From Ashinkailepas kermadecensis (Eukaryota > Arthropoda > Thecostraca > Neolepadidae), in assembly GCA_034440615.1 (NCBI GenBank), contig JAOTOM010004749.1:310001-374000 (forward strand): a stretch of DNA of 64,000 nt. The letters are read 5' to 3'. The translations under genes and the position numbers were made by a program. The notes under the pieces were generated by a model. That model was not told the DNA's origin. It saw only the letters and a program-made list of their open reading frames with translations, and ran no database searches. Every line of letters begins with the position of its first letter. Position 1 is the stretch's first letter. Positions 33,205 to 44,985 of the stretch are shown here, one piece after another.

Positions 33205-35486
33205 CTATCAAGTAATCAATTCATTATTAAACTTAACTAACATATTCAAATTGTGGCACTGTTTGAAAAAAGAGCTCAATTCACAGAAACAACTAGCCAA
33301 TCTGGCCGCATTTGGCACCACGGCCGGGAGGTAGGAGTTGTCGGATAGAACATAAATTTGCCGTTGGATTACCAGCAAATATGAATATTAGGGAGAAAGT
33401 GGTAGTATATATCCTGCGGATGAATATTTTTCCTTTTACGTTTTATTTTATGGCTGTGAAGTACCTGTATTATGATTAAATATTGAAATACATCATTTCC
33501 AGATGATACGATTCCGTCTTGACGCTCCCGAAAATATTAAATTATCTCCACTTTGCAAGCGGGTTGTTTACAGTTGTAATAGCATCCGCTGTACCGCACC
33601 ATACGTGGCTCCGTTTTTAAATGTTGCTGTACTGCTACCTGAATAACCCATACTGTGGGGGGAGGGCAATTGATCCTTGTCTTTGAATATCATACACGCA
33701 AGAAAGAACAAAGCATGAATTGCTTACAGCACCCAAAAGACCGCAACACGTCCAAAATATGCGCATCTGAGACAAACTTGTTTGTTGGCTCGCCTGACAT
33801 ATTTCAGCCGTAAATAATGCCATCAGAGCACAAATAATGACGTCATTTTTTTACGTGGATTATGATTCGTCCCAGCTATCATAAAGGGCCAATCACTTAC
33901 TGCACTTGAAGATGGCTGGCGATATTGATCAGAGTGGTCGAGTGCTCGGAAAATTTGGCATTTGAAGACCGTTGAATTCGACAAACAGCTGTTGTCATCG
34001 AGTTTACTTCCGAAGTCAGGCTCGCTTGGTATTCGACGGTCTGGAGAAACGAGACCGTCGAATTGCCCATTGCGATTTCAGAAAGAAACGCATCCATAAT
34101 TGTTAGCTTCTACAAAAAAATGACTTCACTAAGGGCACTTACCCTGATGACATCACGTCTTAGCCCGTGGGGTTCATTTTTTGTGATATCTAAACTTAAA
34201 GTTGCTTTGGAATCAGGAAGAAAGGGCGCATTGGAGTGCTTTTAACTCGAACTTCAGAACCGTATAAATGCTGGTGTTTCAACATCTTTCACCTTGAAAG
34301 ATCAAACCTTCAGTGTTATTTTCAAAACAGGAAATTTACAGAGGAAAAAATGCGCTAATTTTTGGTACCATACCCAGTTCTTGCGGAAAAAAAACACAGG
34401 GACGGCGAACTTCCGTCCCACCTCTCGGCCGGGCGAGAGCTTACTGTATACCCTGTTGCGGGAGAGGAGCACAACGTGCCTATCCCCTGGTGGGTTTCCG
34501 TCTGTACCTCATGAACACTTCAGGTAATCATCTTGAAAATTGGTGCCTATTCCTAACACACATTATTACACAGGATGTACAGTTTTCGCTCTCTACTTTG
34601 AATAGGGACGGTTCCAAAAGTGAGTTTTGGGAGACATGTCCTGAAAATTGTCCCCAGATTCGTCATATCGTAACATGCTTGAATTCTGCCGTCTGTGTGA
34701 CAGATTTACCCGTTCCTTATCAAGCCTCGCAGCCAGTGTTGAAAGATCATCGGCCACATAATTTGAGAGTTTATAGTTAATTTGCGTGCCAGAGGTGTGT
34801 TCAGTATCGGTATGAAAGTGGGAAGAAGATTCACTGCCCAAGTCTGTGGAATTGGTGACATCGAGGAGCTGCAGTGGTACATGAGCAACTATGAGTGATT
34901 TGGGAAGCTGCAGCGAAGTTAGAAACCATACTTTGCTCACGAGTTGCTACAGGCCACGATTTGGCAGCCATGCTTGACAAACTGTTTTCACTTCTGTCTC
35001 GTGTTTTTCCTTCATTTTCCTCCCTTAATTTAGTTGAGATGTTCTCGAGGAACTTGATAACGGTTATTGAACGGCCCTTGTGCGAATTATTCCAAAGTTC
35101 AGAATGTATATGCTTATCATGGGCGAATACCGAGTGGGTGAGATTGGGGGGGGGGTGTCTGGTTTTTACGGTGCATATAGTTATTGAAATTGACGTTCTT
35201 TCGCTTTTACATGAATACAAAGAGTACATTTCACAGACGTTCTGGAAGCTTCGGTACTTTGATCAGAGACGACTCCAAGACTCCAAGTGTTCGGGCGGCA
35301 TACGCTTACCAAAGTGTGTCCATCCACATACTCTGGATTAGCTACATGGACAATGTTTGCTATAAGGGGTTTATGTGAGTGTTTGCTTGTTTGAAATGAA
35401 TTGGCAAATAGCGAATTGCAATCCAATCCACTTCTTCCGACCCGGGCCAATCCCGGCTGATGTGTGCATGACTGTGAGGGGTCACC
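33205..35486. other. No recognisable gene; one stem-loop
   Basis: Unique-looking sequence with overlapping frames up to 155 codons (34313-34780 plus, 34831-35229 minus), none with a known motif. Confidence 0.5.
34031..34063. repeat. Perfect 12-bp inverted repeat, 9-nt loop
   Basis: ATTCGACGGTCT (34031-34042) and its exact complement AGACCGTCGAAT (34052-34063). A partial third arm (GACCGTTGAATTCGAC) occurs at about 33968-33983. Confidence 0.85.
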
Positions 35487-36312
35487 CCACCTCTTCTGGA
35501 CGTGGCCCGCCATACCGACGTGTACCGAGATGGGGCGCGGTCGACAGCGAGCCCACCTCTTCTGGACGTGGCCCGCCATACCGACGTGTACCGAGATGGG
35601 GCGCGGTCAACGGCGAGCCCACCTCTTCTGGACGTGGCTCACCATACCGACGTGTACCGAGATGGGGCGCGGTCAACGGCGAGCCTACCACTTCTGGACG
35701 TGGCACACCATACCGACGTGTACCGAGATGGGGCGCGGTCAACGGCGAGCCCACCACTTCTGGACGTGGCACACCATACCGACGTGTACCGAGATGAGGC
35801 GCGGTCAACGGCGAGCCCACCTCTTCTGGACGTGGCCGCAAAACCGACGTGTACCGAGATGGGGCGCGGTCAACGGCGAGCCCACCTCTCCTGGACGTGG
35901 CCGCAAAACCGACGTGTACCGAGATGGGGCGCGGTCAACGGCGAGCCCACCTCTCCTGGACGTGGCCGCAAAACCGACGTGTACCGAGATGGGGCGCGGT
36001 CGACAACGAGCCCACCTCTTCTGGACGTGGCCCGCCATACCGACGTGTACCGAGATGGGGCGCGGTCAACGGCGAACCCACCTCCCCTGGATGTGGCCGC
36101 AAAACCGACGTGTACCGAGATGAGGCGCGGTCGACAGCGAGCCCACCTCTTCTGGACGTGGCCCACCATACCGACGTGTACCGAGATGGGGCGCGGTCAA
36201 CGGCGAGCCCACCTCTCCTGGACGTGGCCGCAAAACCGACGTGTACCGAGATGAGGCGCGGTCAACGGCGAGCCCACCTCTCCTGGACGTGGCCGCAAAA
36301 CCGATGTGTGCG
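35487..36312. repeat. 65/66-bp minisatellite, about 12 copies
   Basis: Two unit types alternate in blocks. One has CCGCCATACCGACG (66 bp) and the other GGCCGCAAAACCGACG (65 bp); both carry CGTGTACCGAGATG and GAGCCCACCTC. Mixed 65/66-bp steps shift the frame, producing many overlapping artefactual frames. Confidence 0.96.
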
Positions 36313-36507
36313 GAGATCAGGAGCGGTCATCAATGAGAAGCCGCTAATGTCATAATAGAAGCATTGCAAGGTGAATTTCACGGAGAAAATGCTAGTCAAA
36401 CCGCAATTAAATCGGTTAATAATGTCAGCGACTGCATTCATCTTACAACCATATACAAATAATCGCCACCCAGGAGGCCTTATCCTGCAAACCACATCCT
36501 GACTACC

Positions 36508-36590
36508 TGTATACCAAGTCCACCCGCCACCAATCGGTGTGAGAGGCTGGAGACGCCATGTGACCTAGCATTGAACGCGTCGCAAAACAC
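36508..36590 (+). mobile_element. SINE-L fragment, 5' truncated
   Basis: Matches the body of the element at 11106-11271 in the opposite orientation: GTCCACCCGCCACCAATCGG, GTGAGAGGCTGG, AGACGCC and ACCTAGC, to GCGTCGCAAAAC. No tRNA head precedes it, as expected for 5' truncation during LINE-type insertion. Confidence 0.7.
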
Positions 36591-36785
36591 TCAAGGTTCC
36601 AGTTATCTTTTTCTTTCAGGCCGATTTTATCAAAGGCATCCCCCTCGGGTCTACCGTCGGCGGTATGACATATATGGACTGCCAAATAGACGCGCGCATG
36701 TGGCGTGGGTTTGGCGTGGATCGAGTGATGTGTCCAGGTCGCATGTTTAAGGACACGCACACACCCACACAGATGCAAACATGAA

Positions 36786-37533
<748 letters not shown>

Positions 37534-37536
<3 letters not shown>

Positions 37537-39790
37537 TCCTTATGCCCAGAGACGTTGCCCAGGTCATGTCATTGGGCCATCCGACACACACAGGTATTCC
37601 GCTCCGTGCCTACCGCCATCGTTATCGCTCACGCCCGATGTTCGTATCGGCAGATCACATTAGCTCCCACATTTTGCCGTGGCCTAATTATGGCGGCCGC
37701 TATCGGATCGCGCCAGCTATCCCAGTATAACAAGCGGGCCAGTTGTAAACCGTACACTCACGTGGGAGTAATCAGTCGCAGGTGATGAATTATTCAACAT
37801 CTGGCGAAGATTGATCGCTGCAGTACGAACACTATGTGGTGATCACCTATATTGCAAGTGGCGGTAATACGTGAGGTTGAGATAACACGCTTAATTCGAA
37901 CTGTGGGCTTGGCGATCGCCAATCCGGAGCAGTTACTTATGCCTGCCGTCCAGTGGTGTGGTTGCCACCCTACCCGCCGCTCCGCACCTACATGAGACGG
38001 AACCGCTGGATTAAAGATGCAAGTTTCGTGTTGCAAGGCGAATTCAATGGCACCTTTTTGAAATTACCAAACGATCATCCAGATCAGAGCAACGATAAAC
38101 ATTTTGCCAAAGGTGGGTTATCAGCAGTTTCGGCCGGTCATGAATGGAAGATGCATCAGATACAGCCGTGGTGGTGGCGTTTTGGCACTTTAGGCCGAGC
38201 CCACCACATGGTCATTTGGAACCGATCCATAAAAGATACAGTTATGGTCAAAAGTCCACAGCGTAGCTCGGTTTCGTTGAAATCTATTGACTCATTTGAC
38301 CTCACAGCGTGGATTGTTAATGGGCCAGGCTGGTTCGTGTAGGTCACACCTCGCGAACTATTTAATGGCTAGTAAACGACTGTGAATGGCTCACTTGACG
38401 TGGCGGCGAACTTCAGCCCGTGCATTGGATTGTGGGACCTGACACAACTTCATAACCTAAAAATGTGAAGGAGCATTTAATAATCCATGTAAGTGCCTAT
38501 GCCCTATTGTATTCCCAGAGTCTACAAGTAAAGTTGAATACTCATGACTATGGTTTTGTGAACATCAAGTGTTTGGAATGTCCCAATGTCCCAAAGTATA
38601 ACAATGGAATATCGAGCACGTGATTTCGTCACGGCGGCCGGCACCTTTTGTTTTGCTATTCTCGTAACACACTCCCTTTGGAAACGCTGATAAGTCACAT
38701 TACCTTCCCGTGCACTGGGGACTGTGTCAAATGATATGCACGGGCGAGGGTTAATTTACCGTTTGCACTGTTGTTTTCTACCAGGCCAGTTCCGCCGTTC
38801 TGCCTGAACACAGCCTGGCCAGATCCCCTAGTGATGGCCAATAATTATGTTGTTTCTCAAATTCCCGCCCAATCTCTGGCGAAATCCTAAGCGTATTCGC
38901 TTAGTGGCGAATTAGCTTCGACAGGACAGCTCTGCCCTATGGAAACTGAATCTTCAACATTCAACAATCTTCAACATGCCCTAATGTCATGAAGACCAGC
39001 AGTGGTGTGAGCGTATTATGTGACGAAGACCAGCAGTGGTGTGAGCGTGACACGTGCGATGCAAGTGGCATGCTCATGTGATTTGTTTCAATTTGTTGCA
39101 TATAGCATGCCCGTATAATAAGGCCCATGCATAGGCCGGTGCCAGATCACCTTAAATTGAGCAGTAACTTACAACTTCCTTGATCAAGTATGTTTGTGTG
39201 AAAAACGATATTATAGCGTTTTGGTGTATTTTTGCTGCATGTACAGTACTATCATGTTAACATTAGGAACTCGATCCATATTCCAGTCAGATAGTATATT
39301 GTAGCAAGATCAGCAAGGCATGTAAGCTGATCCTCTTCCTTGAGGATCAAGTTCTTCGATGATCAAGTTCCTTGAGGATCAAATTCCGCGAGGATCCTTG
39401 GGTCTGTTCTTTTCTGAATTTTGCATATCCTGGTGCATTATATTTTTACTGGTTCGTGATAACTTGAGCAATGCACCTGATTACGTTTGAAGAATATTGA
39501 TAATATCTTACCAATTTTTACTAAAAATATGAAACAAGTCATCATAGCTCGTTGTTTACTCACGTACCGGTGGTTGTATGAACCAAACAACATGTACTCC
39601 CGACCGATCGTGTACCTGAAGTCTGGATACGTTGCTACACTCGACCTGGGACAGCGTATCCACCGGTCCGAAAGGACTCGAGATATACACAGATTATAGT
39701 TTGGCTCCCCAGAGTGATAATCACCAGCTACTCATTCACAACTGACGAAACTCTCATCATATATCGAGAAAAGCCATCGAATAGCTTGCG
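37534..39790. other. No recognisable gene
   Basis: Contains a 129-codon unrecognised frame (37953-38342, plus), a direct duplication of GAAGACCAGCAGTGGTGTGA (38991 and 39025), a CTAAGCG-TATT-CGCTTAG hairpin near 38888-38905 and loosely repeated GAGGATCAAGTTC phrases (39320-39395). Confidence 0.5.
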
Positions 39791-39799
39791 TCATCTCTT

Positions 39800-40300
39800 T
39801 GAGGAAAGTAGCAGCGAGTAGCTTGGGCCAATGCTCATGGTGGAGTCCTGTACGCTCCGGCACACCGGGAGGCGACATGTTGTCTCCACTTTTATTGCTT
39901 GTTTTATAAATGACTTGCAAGCCTGCCTGAATACGAACTGTCCGATGTTTGCTGATGACATGAACACGTATTGCCGAGCAGACAGCGCAGCCGATGTAGT
40001 GTCGATGCAGCCTGAGCCGGATAAACTATACAACTGATTTACGTCATGAGGCCCTGAACGAGTCTAAATGTAAAGTGCGAAACACTGACGCTCCGCCAAT
40101 CGCCGGGATCTAGCCGTTTACATACCTAGACGGTATGCCGCCAGGAAGGACAACCGTCACGCGCGAGCTTGACGCTCCACGTGACGAAAAGCTGACATTT
40201 GGGTCGCAGGTGGATGAGATTATACCACAGGGGGAATAGACCAATTGGCATATTGACGCAGTCGTCCGAACCAGAAGAAAGCGGCACACCACTATGTAAA
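39800..40300 (+). pseudogene. Non-LTR retrotransposon reverse-transcriptase remnant
   Basis: The plus strand carries a decayed palm region. A GDML/SPLL-like segment at about 39870 is damaged, then come ACFINDLQACLNTNCPMFADDM (39896-39961), holding the FADD catalytic motif, and a downstream DSAADVVSMQPEPDKLYN. After a frame change, a NESKCKV-like and YLDG-like segment follows (about 40056-40131). INDL followed by FADDM is typical of CR1/L2/Jockey-group elements. Stops and shifts break it and no endonuclease domain is visible. It is a dead fragment. Confidence 0.75.
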
Positions 40301-40798
40301 TGTGGCCACAAGGACATCGTGTGGACTCACTAAGCCAATGTCCGCTCGATTGTTTTGCAATGGTGCCGTGTGACTTATGGAGGAGTTGTTGAAGCCCACC
40401 TAAAGCGAACTGAAAGAGCACAGCACACATTTTTATCCGGCTCTGTAGACGATGTCGGTTCCCCAGAGTACAACCACTTGACACGGCATTTCAGAGTTGC
40501 AACGTTGACAGCGCGGCGTTAGCGGCATGATCTGATGTTTAGGCGAAGTGTTCACTACCATACTATTAATCCTTTCCTTGTTTTGCAATGTTTTCCACTG
40601 ACGTCACCAGCGCGGACGCTCAGGCTGAGAACGTCTTTACATGCTCCTTACGCTATGCTGAACACTGTGAACGCCGGAATATTGTGCCGAATCCCTAGAA
40701 TCTGCCGTGTGATTTTCGATACCGATCAGACGATAGATGTACGGCACCGGGGTGCTTTAGACTTTCACTTCCATGCTATTTTTGATGCGACATCGACA
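40301..40798. other. No recognisable gene
   Basis: Sequence downstream of the reverse-transcriptase remnant, possibly the decayed 3' part of the same element. Confidence 0.45.
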
Positions 40799-41112
40799 TG
40801 CGAGTGATGTATATTGCGTCTATAGATATTGCGAGTGATGTATGTTGCGTCTATAGATATTGCGAGTGATGTATGTTGCGTCTATAGATATTGCAAGTGA
40901 TGTATGTTGCGTCTATGGATCTTGCGAGTGATGTATGTTGCGTCTATAGATATTGCGAGTGATGTATGTTGCGTCTATAGATATTGCGAGTGATGTATGT
41001 TGCGTCTATAGATATTGCGAGTGATGTATGTTGCGTCTATAGATATTGCGAGTGATGTATGTTGCGTCTATAGATATTGCGAGTGATGTATGTTGAGTTT
41101 ATAGATATTGCG
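40799..41112. repeat. 31-bp minisatellite, about ten copies
   Basis: Unit GCGAGTGATGTATGTTGCGT followed by CTATAGATATT, nearly perfect. There are no spacers between the units. Confidence 0.97.
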
Positions 41113-41267
41113 CTCATGTTTCGGCGTAGGGTGTGCAGAAATCATTTCATTGCTGGCTTGTTTTAGACTGAATAAATTCATATGTGATTGGGAGTTTATC
41201 ATGTTGACGATAAACAAATAAACTAAGCTAAGGTGGACCATGTATACTTGCTTTGAGCCCCCACATG

Positions 41268-41335
41268 TAGCCTGTTTCATAAAGCAAAATTTCGGTGTAA
41301 GTAGTAAGTAGTAAAAACGTTTATGAAACAGGCTA
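41268..41335. mobile_element. Small MITE-like hairpin element
   Basis: TAGCCTGTTTCATAAA (41268-41283) and its exact reverse complement (41320-41335) flank a 36-bp spacer. ATG abuts both ends and could be a 3-bp target duplication. At 68 bp it could be the remnant of a miniature inverted-repeat element or a transcribed hairpin. Confidence 0.5.
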
Positions 41336-41411
41336 ATGGCATCAGAAACAGATTGGAGTATTTTCCGATTGACCTAATGCGAGCATGTTGTGTACTCCTG
41401 ATGGTCACATA

Positions 41412-41565
41412 ACGTGCGCCTGACAGTATACAGTGCCATTATATATTCCTGCTCGGCCAGCACTCACTGACAGTCTGCAGTGACATTATATATAACCGTT
41501 GGGCTGGCACTCAGTAACAGTATTCAGTGACGGTATATATCCTTGTTCGGTCAGCACTAACGTAT
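41412..41565. repeat. Diverged repeat of about 55 bp, three copies
   Basis: Each copy has ACAGT(A/C)T-CAGTG, a TATATAT block and a CTCGG(C)CAGCACT-like end. Confidence 0.8.
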
Positions 41566-42045
41566 ATTCATCTGAGCGACCAATGAGAAATACATAAATC
41601 GGAAGAAGCCGGCAGTCTCTGGCTGGTTTGCCATAAACTGCGACAATGGCATGCCGCTATCGCCCCAAATTGACAACAACAACAGCCGGGTGCACATCAC
41701 AGTGCTCAATATGGCAGCAATCGTTGTGCTCAGTCCGACGGCGATGTGCCATTTTTTTTAACACCGGGAAGCGTTCCACTAAGTTATGACACAATTGTGC
41801 TGGTCCGCATACAGCTGCCTAAATCGGTTTGGCAATTTATACTGGCAGCCAGCGCGGCGAGAGCCGGCCAGTCCAGCCTAATTGGCCGATTACACCCGTG
41901 TGCCGACCTTCGGCGGCGAGGAAGGGGGTGGTCGCACGCCGCGCCCGGGCCAACGTCACTTGGCAACCGCTTGACGTCATCCACCCACCGTCTCGCGCCG
42001 CAGTACCGAAACGAAGCGCCGAGAGCAGTTTGGATTGCGAATTTC

Positions 42046-42655
42046 TAGACTCGTCGATGTCCCGGTGTGCTTCTCTAGACTCGTCGATGTCCCAGTGTGC
42101 TTCTCTAGACTCGTCAATGTCCCAGTGTGCTTCTCTAGACTCGTCGATGTCTCGGTGTGCTTCTCTAGACTCGTCGATGTCTCGGTGTGCTTCTCTAGGC
42201 TCGTCGATGTCCCAGTGTGCTTCTCTAGACTCGTCGATGTCCCGGTGTGCTTCTCTAGACTCGTCGATGTCCCAGTGTGCTTCTCTAGACTCGTCGATGT
42301 CCCGGTGTGTTTCTCTAGACTCGTCGATGTCCCAGTGTACTTGTCGATGTCCCAGTGTGCTTCTCTATACTCGTCAATGTCCCGGTGTGCTTCTCTAGAC
42401 TCGTCGATGTCCCGGTGTGCTTCTCTAGACTCGTCGATGTCCCGGTGTGCTTCTTTAGACTCGTCGATGTCTCAGTGTACTTGTCGATGTCCCAGTGTGC
42501 TTCTCTAGACTCGTCAATGTCCCGGTGTGCTTCTCTAGACTCGTCTCGTCGATGTCCCGGTGTGCTTCTTTAGACTCGTCGATGTCCCGGTGTGCTTCTC
42601 TAGACTCGTCGATGTCCCAGTGTGCTTCTCTAGGCCTGTCGATGTCCCAGTGTCT
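42046..42655. repeat. 30-bp minisatellite, about 20 copies
   Basis: Unit CTAGACTCGTCGATGTCCCG followed by GTGTGCTTCT, with two shortened units that contain GTACTTGTCG. The ten-residue readings (SRLVDVPVCF and others) are by-products. Confidence 0.97.
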
Positions 42656-42659
42656 TCCA

Positions 42660-43379
42660 GGTACTTCCAAGAAATTCTGACCACGAAGTGATCACAGGCA
42701 TGAGGTTGTTAAACTGATCTCCCCATATCGGTCTAAGCCTCTTTGGTGACTCCTTGCTTCGGAGAGATCTAGATCCCCGAATCCCGAATCTGTATGACGC
42801 ATTCAGCTTCCACTCCACTCCAAAGACAAATACTGGGAATTACATGAACTTGCGGTGTACATTTCAACTGTAGTGTCATTCTGCCAACCTAATGGCAATT
42901 TTAAAGCATAATAATACCCATGACATAGAGTGCTACCACTTTTCTAATTAGGCTGAGAAGCAATTTTCCATGGAATGCTTTCCAGCTATTGAACTTTGCC
43001 CTTATTGTTGTCACTTGTTTTCGCCTGGCTGAGCTAGTTTTGAAACCGCTTGGCTCAGCCAGTTCAGCACCCGGTTCTTCAGTACTAGTTGTGCGGAAGA
43101 CCACCGACACAGGACGTTGTTCTTGAATCTGATGGCATTTGTTCTGGCAATTCTTCACATATGCATGTCGTTACCATGGCGCTGGGCGCTACAGGACCAA
43201 TGAAGTCGACGCTCCCTGAAGCCCAAATAACTAAGTTATCATGGCGTGGCTCACAGTGGCCAACACCTGTAACATTTTGTTCAATTATTCATTTTCAATC
43301 TGCGTGAGTTTATCCCACAGCAGCTTGAGCAGCTTTTGAAGCGTTCAATTCTAGTTGTCCACCCCTGGACCTCAACACA
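42660..43379. other. No recognisable gene
   Basis: Ordinary sequence. TCAGAATTTC at its start follows the array directly. Confidence 0.5.
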
Positions 43380-43619
43380 ATGCTGAGCCAAACGAGAGCT
43401 CTGCTGCTCGTTGTTGTCTGGTTGTCAGACTGCAACCACTCCGTATTGGCATCCACTCCTCGGATCGTGAGGGTTAATGTGTTCGCCATGAATGCACTTC
43501 TTCCCATCGTTCAGTTTTGGAAGCTGACACATCCATGTGTTTGCAGACCCCGAGTCCTCACTATTGCGTTACCTGCTGCACAAAAACGTACAAACGGACT
43601 ATCAGTAATCGCCTTTTGA
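43380..43619 (+). CDS. Candidate signal-peptide exon (unknown secreted protein)
   Basis: The ATG at 43380 has A at -3 (ACACAATGC). The first 24 residues look like a secretory signal: MLSQTR, a hydrophobic core ALLLVVVWL, then a small-residue site SVLA before STPRI. A splice-donor match GTGAGG lies at 43467-43472, exactly 29 codons after the ATG (phase 0), so the true exon may end at 43466. The rest of the frame to 43619 would then be intron. Beyond the donor the frame shows no features. No mature domain can be linked with certainty. The cysteine-rich piece at 49463 is one possible partner, 6 kb away. Confidence 0.25.
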   Translation: MLSQTRALLLVVVWLSDCNHSVLASTPRIVRVNVFAMNALLPIVQFWKLTHPCVCRPRVLTIALPAAQKRTNGLSVIAF

Positions 43620-44635
43620 GTTTACCCAGCCTCAATTCTCCTGATGTGGTACAGAACCGGACGAATTCCACGCGGTGTTCTGCGGCAATTTCAGCTGCAC
43701 GTGTGTGCCCAGCTCCCCCCGGCCGTATACAGCACGCTGATTACTGACGTGGGAACTGCGTTCGCCGGTCGGCTTTATGCGGGCCGGCGGCTCTTTGGAC
43801 GGGAGACGGACCGACCGGGCGCGTGGGTAAATCGGTCACAACCGTCGGAACGGCGCTTTGTCACAAACTGGTATGTGCCGGGAACGGTGGGCCGGTGAAG
43901 CGGGCCTGCGTCGGCAGGCCGGGTCAACTGCACCGACCACACCTGACCTCTCGCCGCGCTACAAAGGGCGCGTGGGAACGCCGGCGCAGGGGACGACCGG
44001 CGGAGACCGGCGGGAGGAGGGGGCGCCGGAACCGTTTCAAAGATACGCTTCACCAATGTACCCACGCCAAGCTCGGATAAAGAATGAGGCTCTTTGCGGA
44101 TAATCGAAAAATATTTAAGCCCAGTGAATGCATCGGTGTGGTATGCGGCGTTGCCATTCAGCTATCTCCACAGTGCAGGTGTCCGTGGTGTGGCGCGCTT
44201 AGTTTCACGCACGCCTTAGCATCGGTGAAACTGAATGTGTCCAGCCCCTTCCTGGCCGAAATGGATGCCTGCACAATGAGCTTCCCGTAGCTTACAGCAA
44301 GCATCCTGTGTGGGCTCGTCGGCGAATACTGGCTGAGCGGAAGGCTGTTGCTCTAATCCAAACGAATCATGTCAGTCGCCACTACGGTTCATGTTGAATC
44401 TCAACATGGAAGTCCATAAGCGTCCTGTGCTCCATCGATTTCCTGGAACTAAGTCAGATTGAGTGGCAGTTCAGGCAGTCGCCTAACAGGGACCGAAGTC
44501 GCGAAGATACCACTGCATTGTTGGCATCAACAGGCAACGGTAGCAGTTTTGCATTTTTTCTTCCTAGAATATAGCGGAAGCACACTGATCAAACATAGCC
44601 ATTTATATCAAGCGGCATCAATTTTTCATCGCTTT
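43620..44635. other. GC-rich patch, no recognised gene
   Basis: 43660-44040 is GC-rich and open on both strands (frames of 80-96 codons, plus 43644-43898 and minus 43775-44065). No motif is recognised. Confidence 0.45.
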
Positions 44636-44985
44636 TTTTTTGTTAAATAATAAATTTAATCCGAGTTATTGCTGGAGTGACTTTATGAACCAGGGTTCCA
44701 TTGCTAAGCAGAGCTTGTTGCGTGAACCCTGACCCCACCACCCGATCAATGAATTCCAGTTCAACGGCAGAATTTTAACCGAAAGCTTAACGTACCGTCA
44801 ATGCACCGACACGGCCGCCCGGTAGTTCGTCCCCGGCCTTATCAGGCCAGTTGCCAACTGACCTTCCCAGCCGGGGGCTAAAAGCGAGCGCGTGAAGCGG
44901 CTCGAACCCTGTGTTGCCAGGACAGGGGAGACCAGTGCAGGCCAGCGCTCCAACGAACTGCGCTACCGGAGCTGCTCTCGTGGGA
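44636..44985 (-). mobile_element. SINE with tRNA-like head (family SINE-T), copy 2
   Basis: On the minus strand: box-A-like TAGCGCAGTTCG (44965-44954), box B GGTTCGAGCC (44908-44899), a body of about 230 bp closely matching 28490-28862, and an A/T-rich tail ending at a T-run (44632-44641, plus strand). The head shares AGCGCTGGCC, GGTCTCCCC and GGTTCGAG with the 59-bp satellite at 1-489, making this the closest visible relative of that satellite's source. Confidence 0.85.

Noticed and set aside
33897..34097. Shared DAFLSEI peptide with the frame at 24581-24802
   Set aside because: Only about 20 bp around CGATTTCAGA...AACGCATC is similar. This is too short to define a gene family, although a small dispersed repeat is possible.
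40799..41112. Regular 31-bp repeats resembling a CRISPR array
   Set aside because: Units are head to tail with no unique spacers, no cas genes lie nearby, and the setting is animal DNA.
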